From: Clostridiales bacterium
GTDB taxonomy: Bacteria; Bacillota; Clostridia; Saccharofermentanales; DTU023
Length of the DNA stretch: 64,000 bases
Reading direction: 5' to 3'
Assembly (NCBI GenBank): GCA_004556925.1
Contig: SFFI01000003.1
Location: 1 to 64,000, forward strand
Part shown: one piece after another, positions 58,438 through 64,000 of the stretch
Layout of the letters: the number at the start of each line of letters is the position of its first letter
How positions within the stretch are numbered: position 1 is the first letter of the stretch
The notes under the pieces: model-generated
What the model was told of the DNA's origin: nothing
Seen by the model: the letters and a program-made list of their open reading frames with translations, nothing else
Database searches by the model: none
Translations under genes and position numbers: made by a program

Positions 58438-58802
58438 TAGTCCCTGCCCTCATTTTTCAGACACAGGCCCAGGCCAACAAAAACCCGGTAGACCTGAGTG
58501 GCTCGACTAGCTAAATTCTGCAGCAAGGCACCGTTAAACTCCCGCAGGAGCCGCTCTTGCGCATCCATGGGGACCAGGCCACAACCCATATCTTCCAAGA
58601 TACAGATGTACTGACCCTGGAGCTCCGCCTGTAAATAGTCTAGTCGGCTATCCAGGTCTTGCCGGGACAGTTTGGAGAGGTCTGGCAAAATCAAGCGGAG
58701 GTCATAAATGGGCAGGTCTAGGCCCTCGGACCGGTAAGAGTCACGTAGCTGCTCAGCAAAGTGGGTCTTGCCCTGGGCGGCACCGCCAAATACGAGGATC
58801 AT
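58437..58802 (-). CDS. Short CobU-like P-loop protein
   Basis: 121 residues. The start MILVFGGAAQGKTHFAEQL carries a GGAAQGKT P-loop, and later EDMGCGLVPMDAQERLLREFNGALLQNLAS and VYRVFVGLGLCLK match the C-terminal 'GxGxVPxxxxxRxxRDxxGxxNQxxA' and 'P..LK' parts of CobU. The middle, holding the GTP/GMP-accepting His region, is shortened (normal CobU is near 180). It lies between cobS and cbiB. It may be a degenerate paralogue or a distinct kinase; a second, better CobU is at 60162. Confidence 0.7.
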   Translation of the reverse strand: MILVFGGAAQGKTHFAEQLRDSYRSEGLDLPIYDLRLILPDLSKLSRQDLDSRLDYLQAELQGQYICILEDMGCGLVPMDAQERLLREFNGALLQNLASRATQVYRVFVGLGLCLKNEGRD

Positions 58803-58816
58803 GGTGGGTTCTCTTT

Positions 58817-59632
58817 CTAAAGGCGTAATAGTAGGCTCAAGAGGAGCAGGCTGAGGTCAGAAAACAGGCAGAGGGCTTGGCCAGCAAGGTCACCGGAAAT
58901 ACCAGCAAAGGTCCGCTGGTAGTAGGAGCGACTAGCTTGCCAGGTTAGGGCTAAAGCCAGCACCATGGCAAGTCCTCGCCAGGTGAGAGTGAGGCAAAGG
59001 ACCAAGGCCCAGATGAGGCCATGGACCAGTAACAGGCGGTTGGCCAGGGGATCAGGTTGGGGGGCCATGGCTTGCGACATGCCAGTCTTTTGGGCCTTGG
59101 GCATGACTTGGGTTAAGCCAGCGGATAAGGCCCGCAGGAAGGCTGGCAGGGCCAGCAGGGTCATCAAGAGCCTAGCCTGAGTAATATGCTGGGGCACCAG
59201 GCCGTAGAGGTCGGACCAGAAGATCATCTGCCAGAGGCTGTGGATGACCAAGGCAATGACCGCCATGGGGCCGGTCAGAGGATCATGCATGATTTCCAGC
59301 ATGCGGTCGCGATCGCGCCGAGAAAAAATGGCATCTGAGGCATCGGCCAAGCCGTCCAGGTGGATAAAGCCCGTGAGGTAAGCCTCCAGGCTGAAGATGA
59401 GGAGGGCAAAAACCAGGCCAGGGAGATCGAAAGCCTGGGCCACAAGCAAGACAAAGCCCTGGCAAAGCCCCAGCGCCGCCCCCACCAGGGGGAAGGCAGC
59501 CAGGGTAAAGCGGAGGTTTTCCGGACGATAGGCGGGGGCCTTTACCGGAAAAAGGGAAAAGGTCGAAAAGGCCGTCAGGATACCGGTCCAGACTTGGGAC
59601 CCCAGCTTTGTCGAGCTTGAAACTTTTGCCAT
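58817..59632 (-). CDS. cobS: Adenosylcobinamide-GDP ribazoletransferase (cobalamin synthase)
   Basis: Membrane enzyme joining adenosylcobinamide-GDP with alpha-ribazole, 271 residues, several helices. CobS landmarks: TAFSTFSLFPVKAP, FIHLDGLADASDAIFSRRDRDRMLEIMHDPLTGPMAVIAL (metal-binding Asp residues), LIWALVLCLTLTWRG and GDLAGQALCLFSDLSLLLLSL. Three bases after the preceding gene and 14 bases before the short cobU-like gene. Confidence 0.93.
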   Translation of the reverse strand: MAKVSSSTKLGSQVWTGILTAFSTFSLFPVKAPAYRPENLRFTLAAFPLVGAALGLCQGFVLLVAQAFDLPGLVFALLIFSLEAYLTGFIHLDGLADASDAIFSRRDRDRMLEIMHDPLTGPMAVIALVIHSLWQMIFWSDLYGLVPQHITQARLLMTLLALPAFLRALSAGLTQVMPKAQKTGMSQAMAPQPDPLANRLLLVHGLIWALVLCLTLTWRGLAMVLALALTWQASRSYYQRTFAGISGDLAGQALCLFSDLSLLLLSLLLRL

Positions 59633-59635
59633 GCC

Positions 59636-59995
59636 TTAGTGGTCGATTTGGTCGCGCTTGGAAAGGATAGCCGCGGCAGCCGCACAGGCTGGACAATCGC
59701 AGTATTTTTCGCCTTGCGCCTGGCGTTCTTGGGCATGGGTTAAGATCTGTTGAGCCAGGTCTTCACCAAAGACTTTTTGCCCCTGGTCCGACTTGGCAAA
59801 AGCAATAAGCTGGTCGATCGGCATGATATCAGCCTGCATTTCGGCCATAAGCTTTTGGGTTTGCTCTGCTTCTTGGGGTGTGTCCAGGGCGGCCAGCCAG
59901 GCCTGGCCGGCTGCCTTGGCTTCTGCGGAACAGGAATCAGCTGCGAGGAGTTGTTCCACTTGCGTTTTCAGGAAAGATTTCAGGTCTGCGTTCAT
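59636..59995 (-). CDS. Unidentified small Cys-containing protein in the cobalamin cluster
   Basis: 119 residues, soluble, acidic and Ala/Gln-rich. Notable segments: ADSCSAEAKAAGQAWLAAL, MQADIMPIDQLIAFAKSDQG, and a C-terminal YCDCPACAAAAAILSKRDQ with a CxCxxC set. Conserved-looking Cys pairs suggest metal binding or redox. I have seen similar small proteins in clostridial genomes under unreliable names and assign no function. AGGAGGTTTATCTC precedes the ATG. Confidence 0.6.
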   Translation of the reverse strand: MNADLKSFLKTQVEQLLAADSCSAEAKAAGQAWLAALDTPQEAEQTQKLMAEMQADIMPIDQLIAFAKSDQGQKVFGEDLAQQILTHAQERQAQGEKYCDCPACAAAAAILSKRDQIDH

Positions 59996-60161
59996 GAGAT
60001 AAACCTCCTAAGGAGGACAGGTCTGGCCCCAGGGCCAGCATGCTCCTAAGTATTTAGGCGGGGATATGTATCGTGAGCGGGTTATTTTTTGTCACGTACA
60101 AGGAGCCTCGCGCTTACTTCGATTCTATACTTAAAGGGCGGTCAGAGAAAGTCCGGCGCCT

Positions 60162-60863
60162 TTATGGACAGTCAGCAAGAGGCAGGATCCCCAAGTTGTT
60201 CTTGAGGCTTGGCAAGCCAGGACCGGACCAGGCCAGAGGAAGACCCGCCGCCACTTCAAGCAGCCAGCAGGCGGGGTCTTGGGCCAGGCCACGATGGACC
60301 AGGCCTAGGGTTTCCAGCCAGAGTTGCGACCAAGGATCGGGAGCAGAGCAGTTGCTAAAGACATCATTAGAGGCAATGAGAAGGAGGCTGGTCTGCTTTT
60401 GCAACCAAGCAAGGTCCTCTAGGAGGTCACAGGCAATCTTGTCTGCCAGACCTCGCTCAGGGGCTTGAGCATAGTGGGAAGGTAAACCCCAGGATGCTTG
60501 CCGGACTTGGTTACGCGGGCTGAAAATTTCATTGGCCGTCAAAGTGCCTAGGCATTCGAGGAGCAGGACGGGCTGGGCGTTTAGAGAATCAGAGCACACG
60601 TTTTGTGGGAGATTACACGTGGCCTCAAGCGTCTCAAAACCCTTGCCTGCCCGCTGGGCCCTGTGTCGGTCCACCCGGGCTTGATTTTCTGCATCGTCCC
60701 CCACTTCGAGGGTAGCCAGATACAAGAGGGGGACCTGCCAGGCACTTGCCATTTCTTGCCCCCAAGTTTCCAGGAGCTTGGACTTGCCGGATTTGCTGCC
60801 GCCTAGGGCCAGGACCAGCTGACCCGTCTGCAGGGTCAGCTCTCGAAGCTCGGTTTCGAGCAC
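60162..60863 (-). CDS. cobU: Adenosylcobinamide kinase/guanylyltransferase
   Basis: Phosphorylates and guanylylates adenosylcobinamide. P-loop VLALGGSKSGKSKLLETW, then LYLATLEVGDDAENQARVDRHRAQRAGKGFETLEA (with the guanylyl-acceptor His region) and VLLLECLGTLTANEIF. The C-terminal part ending at 60162 is more divergent. The start is uncertain: GTG 60863 follows TTAAGG and comes eight bases after the cobT stop, while ATG 60899 and 60932 would overlap cobT. I prefer GTG 60863 (233 residues). Confidence 0.8.
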   Translation of the reverse strand: MLETELRELTLQTGQLVLALGGSKSGKSKLLETWGQEMASAWQVPLLYLATLEVGDDAENQARVDRHRAQRAGKGFETLEATCNLPQNVCSDSLNAQPVLLLECLGTLTANEIFSPRNQVRQASWGLPSHYAQAPERGLADKIACDLLEDLAWLQKQTSLLLIASNDVFSNCSAPDPWSQLWLETLGLVHRGLAQDPACWLLEVAAGLPLAWSGPGLPSLKNNLGILPLADCP

Positions 60864-60870
60864 TGAAGCC

Positions 60871-62052
60871 TTAAGCCTGGTGGGGATCCTGACTTCCATA
60901 GTCCTCGTAGGCCTCAACTTGGCCCTCTTCAAAACTAGGCATCTGGGTAAAGACCTCTTGGGCCATATCCAGAAGGGGGATGAAAAAGAGGGCCCCCGCC
61001 CCTTCTCCTAAGGCCAGGTCTAGATCTAATAAAGGCTGAAGGCCCAAGTGTTGGGCAATAATACAGGAGCATTTTTCCCGCGGCTTGTGGCTGGGTAAGA
61101 GGTAGGCTACCAGGTCTGGGGCATAGCGGGAGGCCACCAGGGCCGCAGCGTAGGAGATGAGGCCATCCAGGATGACTGGAAGATGGGCATGGGCCGCGCC
61201 CAGATAAAGGCCGGCCAAGGCCGCTATATCCAGACCGCCGACAGCAGCTAGATAACTGGTAATGTCCTGACCTGCCAATTGGTCCACGTACTGGTCATAG
61301 GCCGCTTGCAGGACCTGCTTCTTATGGTCCAGGCCTTGATCGGACAGGCCGGCTCCACGGCCGCAAACCTCATGGATATTAAGTTGAAGCAGGAGAGAAG
61401 AAATCAGGGTCGAAGTAGAGGTGTTGCCAATCCCCATCTCCCCGCCCACCAGGATCTTATAGCCTGAAGCGTGGGCGGCTTCTGCCAGGGCAATGCCTGT
61501 AACGAGAGCTTGCAGGCATTCTGCCCGGGTCATGGCGGCTTCTTCACGGAGATTGCGGGTCCCTTGGGGCCTTACCACGGCCTCTATCACGCCCGCCTTA
61601 GGTCTGCCGCTTGCGCAATAATCCGCCGCACCCAGGTTGACCGGATAGAGGTCTAGGCCCAAGTCCTGGGCCAAGATAGCCACGGTTGACTTCCCTTCGG
61701 CCATATTGACCAGGACCTGGCTGGTTACCTCCTGGCCACATTGGCTAACCCCCTCCGCCACCAAGCCGTTGTCTGCCACCATGCAGAAAATCCCCACAGG
61801 ACGCAGTGCTGGCCGTTCCTGCCTTTGCAGAGCAGCCAGGTCAGCCAGGTAGGTCTCCAAGGCACCCAGGGAGTGCAGGGGCTTACACAGCATGTTCCAA
61901 GCCTTGCACATGCCTGCCCGGTAAGCCGGGTCCCCTCCCCCTATCTCTGCCAAATACAGGGCCAGTTCGTCTTCCTGGACCAGCCTGGCACAGCTGCTTT
62001 GGCTCTGTTCATAACACTTGGCAAAACGACTTTTGGGATCAAGCTGGGGCAT
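60871..62052 (-). CDS. cobT: Nicotinate-nucleotide-dimethylbenzimidazole phosphoribosyltransferase
   Basis: Makes alpha-ribazole phosphate for the lower ligand of cobalamin, about 393 residues from ATG 62052 behind GGAGTGATAGGC. Conserved parts: LGALETYLADLAALQRQERPAL, IFCMVADNGLVAEGVSQCGQEVTSQVLVNMAEGKSTVAIL, ILVGGEMGIGNTSTSTLI, VCGRGAGLSDQGLDHKKQVL and HLPVILDGLISYAAALVASRYAP. Slightly longer than usual CobT (about 350). Heads the nucleotide-loop set cobT, cobU, then after a 166-base gap cobS and cbiB. Confidence 0.93.
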   Translation of the reverse strand: MPQLDPKSRFAKCYEQSQSSCARLVQEDELALYLAEIGGGDPAYRAGMCKAWNMLCKPLHSLGALETYLADLAALQRQERPALRPVGIFCMVADNGLVAEGVSQCGQEVTSQVLVNMAEGKSTVAILAQDLGLDLYPVNLGAADYCASGRPKAGVIEAVVRPQGTRNLREEAAMTRAECLQALVTGIALAEAAHASGYKILVGGEMGIGNTSTSTLISSLLLQLNIHEVCGRGAGLSDQGLDHKKQVLQAAYDQYVDQLAGQDITSYLAAVGGLDIAALAGLYLGAAHAHLPVILDGLISYAAALVASRYAPDLVAYLLPSHKPREKCSCIIAQHLGLQPLLDLDLALGEGAGALFFIPLLDMAQEVFTQMPSFEEGQVEAYEDYGSQDPHQA

Positions 62053-62068
62053 GCCTATCACTCCTGCC

Positions 62069-62779
62069 CTACTTACATGCTGCTAAGGCCCGGTCGGGGA
62101 AATTCGTGATCACGCCCTCAACGCCCAGGCTCTGGCAGCGGTCGAGATCTTCTGGCTCATTAACCGTCCAGCAATTAACCTTGATCCCGTACGCCTGGCA
62201 GGAGGCCATTTGGACCTCATCTAGGATGCGGAAGTCTGGGTGGTAGTAGGCTAGGTCAAACTTGTGGCAAAAATAACCGACATTGCCCACCGACTGGAAG
62301 CTCAGGAGGGCTCCGCATGGAATATCCGGGGCAAGTTCACGCAGGACATACAAGGAGGAATGGTTGAAAGAGGAGAACAGGACCCGGTCTGATAAGCCAA
62401 AGTCTCTCACCAGGCTTAGGGTCTTTTCTTCAATATCCTGGTAGTAATAGCGGTCGGTCTTGATCTCAATATTGGTAACCAGGTCTGTATCTTTGACCCA
62501 GTCTAGGTACTCTTCCAGGCTGGGAATTTTGGCATCTAGCTTAAAGACCGTGCCGGCATTAAGCTTTTGTAGCTGGCTCCAAGTGAGGTCTTTAACCCAG
62601 CCTCGTCCATCTGTCGTCCGGTTGACTTTTTCGTCATGGATAACAACCAGCTTGTCGTCCTTGGTCAAGTGGACATCCAATTCTATGCCATAGCAGCCAA
62701 GTTCTGCCGCTTTTTGAAAGGCAAGCATGGTATTTTCAGGATATTGGCCAGAAAAGCCCCGGTGTGCGTAAACTTTCAT
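62069..62779 (-). CDS. Glycerophosphodiester phosphodiesterase
   Basis: 236 residues from ATG 62779 behind GAAGGAAACAAGA. GDPD landmarks: KVYAHRGFSGQYPENTMLAFQKAAELGCYGIELDVHLTKDDKLVVIHDEKVNRTTDG (catalytic His pair and metal Glu/Asp), TNIEIKTDRYYYQD, SFNHSSLYVLRELAPDIPCG and VNCWTVNEPEDLDRCQSLGVEGVITNFPDRA. Cytosolic, without signal peptide. Yields glycerol 3-phosphate from phospholipid head groups. Sits between uppP and cobT in the same direction. Confidence 0.93.
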   Translation of the reverse strand: MKVYAHRGFSGQYPENTMLAFQKAAELGCYGIELDVHLTKDDKLVVIHDEKVNRTTDGRGWVKDLTWSQLQKLNAGTVFKLDAKIPSLEEYLDWVKDTDLVTNIEIKTDRYYYQDIEEKTLSLVRDFGLSDRVLFSSFNHSSLYVLRELAPDIPCGALLSFQSVGNVGYFCHKFDLAYYHPDFRILDEVQMASCQAYGIKVNCWTVNEPEDLDRCQSLGVEGVITNFPDRALAACK

Positions 62780-62817
62780 TCTTGTTTCCTTCGTTTTTCC
62801 AGATGACAAAACACAAT

Positions 62818-63744
62818 CTAGGATAGGGCCATGAAGACCAAGATCACCAGGCCCAGAGCAATGCGGTAATAGGCAAAACCGCGGAAAGAGTGGCTGCGGA
62901 CATAGGCTAAGAAATACTTAATCGTGGCTAATGAGGTCGCGAAGGCGACGAGGCAGGCCAGGAGCAAGGCCAAGACCTCCATGCTGCTTGCAGAGACAGG
63001 CAGGCGTAAGAGCTTGAGCAGGGAGGCTCCTGCCATGACAGGGATAGCCAAATAGAAGGAAAACTCCGAGGCTGCAGGTCGGCTAAGACCCAGGATCAAG
63101 CCGCCAATAATACAGGCGCCCGACCGAGAGACTCCGGGAAAAACCCCAGCGAGCATTTGGAAGCAGCCGATCAAGACCGCAATTTGCCAGGTAATTTGCC
63201 TATGGCTGGTAATCGTGGGGCTTTGACCTTCCTGCCACTTTTCTACCAGCAGGAAGACCAGGGCCACAAGGATCAGGGCCAGGGCCACAGACAAGGGATT
63301 ATAGAAATGCTTTTCAAAAAATTCGTCCAGGCATACCCCCACAATCCCTGCCGGCACACAGGCTAGGAGGATTTTCCCCCAAAGCGCAAGGATATCCAAA
63401 TTCCATGCCCACCGGGAACCCCAAGGGTGAAAGCGGGCCTGCACAGGGTGCTGAGGCTGGTAGCAGTTATTGGGGAAATTACCATGAGGTCTTGATCCTG
63501 CTAGCTTGGCCTGGCTTTTAAGGGGCCAGAGCTGGGGCCAAAAGTAGATCACCACAGCTAGGATAGCTGCGAGTTGAATAACGATACGGAAAAGGGCCAA
63601 AAACTCTGGAGAGAGTTGAAGGGGTAAGAGTTTTTCCAGCAGGATAAGGTGGCCCGTTGAAGATACCGGCAGCCATTCTGTGATGCCTTCCACGATGCCA
63701 TAGACAATAAGTTTGAGAATTTCCCAGAGATCCATGGGCTTCAT
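62818..63744 (-). CDS. uppP: Undecaprenyl-diphosphatase
   Basis: Integral membrane phosphatase recycling the cell-wall lipid carrier, 308 residues, about eight helices. Conserved: LIVYGIVEGITEWLPVSSTGHLILLE near the start (catalytic Glu/Ser/His region) and the second motif FPGVSRSGACIIGGLILGLSRPAASEFSFYLAIPVM. An insert of about 35 residues after helix 3 (SQAKLAGSRPHGNFPNN) is unusual. Start is ATG 63744 or 63735: AAAGGCGG fits either. Confidence 0.93.
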   Translation of the reverse strand: MKPMDLWEILKLIVYGIVEGITEWLPVSSTGHLILLEKLLPLQLSPEFLALFRIVIQLAAILAVVIYFWPQLWPLKSQAKLAGSRPHGNFPNNCYQPQHPVQARFHPWGSRWAWNLDILALWGKILLACVPAGIVGVCLDEFFEKHFYNPLSVALALILVALVFLLVEKWQEGQSPTITSHRQITWQIAVLIGCFQMLAGVFPGVSRSGACIIGGLILGLSRPAASEFSFYLAIPVMAGASLLKLLRLPVSASSMEVLALLLACLVAFATSLATIKYFLAYVRSHSFRGFAYYRIALGLVILVFMALS

Positions 63745-63926
63745 CCGCCTTTGTTTTTGTTAAGCTTTTGTACTTTATGAGTTGGACCTTGCCGGTCCCA
63801 CCTTGCTCATTATAACTAAAATCTCCGGTTATAAGTTGGCTTTCAGCTGGCCAGAAGTGAGGCAGACATTGGCAAGAAGTTGGCCAAGAAATCGGCCACC
63901 CTGAGTTTTATCCAAGCAGGCTTTGC

Positions 63927-63932
63927 TATAAT
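63927..63932 (+). promoter_or_regulatory. TATAAT box before the right-edge gene
   Basis: A perfect TATAAT lies eight bases before ATG 63940, too close for a normal leader if that start is used. It would imply a leaderless mRNA or a start beyond the window. Confidence 0.3.
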
Positions 63933-63939
63933 GAGCCTT

Positions 63940-64000
63940 ATGGCAAGTACTAGGAGGCCGAGCACCTCTCCCCGTTCCGGGCAAAAATCTTCTAAAGGCC
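63940..64000 (+). CDS. N-terminus of an unidentified basic protein, cut by window edge
   Basis: ATG 63940 (or ATG 63931 in the same frame) opens MASTRRPSTSPRSGQKSSKG, strongly basic and Ser/Thr-rich. Such openings are common in FtsK/SpoIIIE-type proteins, but nothing decisive is visible in 20 residues. No ribosome site precedes it; an AGGAGG lies inside at 63952 with no start after it. Confidence 0.35.
   Translation, partial: MASTRRPSTSPRSGQKSSKG

Noticed and set aside
59996..60161. Cobalamin riboswitch before the cobS part of the cluster
   Set aside because: The gap has a GC-rich hairpin (CTGGCC/GGCCAG) and a palindromic CCTAAATACTTAGG-like site, but no B12-box-like conserved core was found.

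Overview
The window looks like chromosome from a mid-to-high GC, low-complexity-prone member of the Bacillota (Firmicutes), most likely a clostridial anaerobe. Supporting signs are strong AGGAGG-type ribosome binding sites, an LPXTG surface protein, the rpmG-secE-nusG-rplK-rplA-rplJ-rplL order, a HemZ-type radical SAM enzyme, citrate lyase accessory genes and no outer-membrane genes. Many peptidases (PepF, two M42, one M18, one M20), an oligopeptide importer and BrnQ suggest a peptide and amino-acid user. No species is named from the sequence alone.

Region by region: 1-4.4 kb is a visibly AT-rich accessory patch. It has transposase debris at the left edge, then an ABC exporter (two ABC-2 permeases and one ATPase) following a small eight-cysteine peptide. 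A 33-residue remnant inside the cluster resembles the start of a radical SAM peptide maturase, so this may be a decayed cysteine-rich RiPP locus. At 5.4-7.4 kb are a dispersed repeat and an LPXTG/SpaA/CnaB surface protein whose likely ATG lies one base out of frame across a C10-A11 tract, a probable phase switch. At 7.4-11.1 kb, citX and citC diverge around an operator-rich region, followed by brnQ. At 11.1-17.7 kb lies an rpiR-like regulator with a peptide-binding protein and OppBCDF. At 17.9-22.7 kb are an M42 peptidase, a metallophosphoesterase and hemZ.

The gap 22.73-24.87 kb holds no gene but is dense with ordered structure: a 126-bp imperfect palindrome, six palindromes at about 63-bp period, six palindromes at exactly 74-bp period, a composite MITE-like repeat, a 28-bp tandem repeat, a terminator and a 17/34-bp tandem repeat. 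A second copy of the composite repeat lies in inverse orientation at 19.2-19.64 kb, so the metallophosphoesterase, hemZ and both palindrome arrays are bracketed by inverted copies. This is the strongest candidate for undescribed structure.

From 24.9 to 63.7 kb the window is mostly housekeeping on the minus strand: pepF, a tandem DUF2927-like exported protein, yfiH, an M18 aminopeptidase, murI, a LolD/MacB-like ABC operon with a large exported accessory protein, sbcD-sbcC, a Yip1-like protein, a P-loop/Asp23-like protein, yebC, yigZ, a DUF4015 protein (plus strand), mazEF-type toxin-antitoxin, serS, an M20 amidohydrolase, the ribosomal/secE/nusG cluster with a clear sigma-A promoter, a lone hisE, glgB (plus strand), the cobalamin nucleotide-loop genes (cobT, two cobU-like genes, cobS, cbiB), a glycerophosphodiesterase and uppP. 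The right edge carries the start of an unidentified plus-strand gene. No tRNA, rRNA, CRISPR-cas or riboswitch was recognised.
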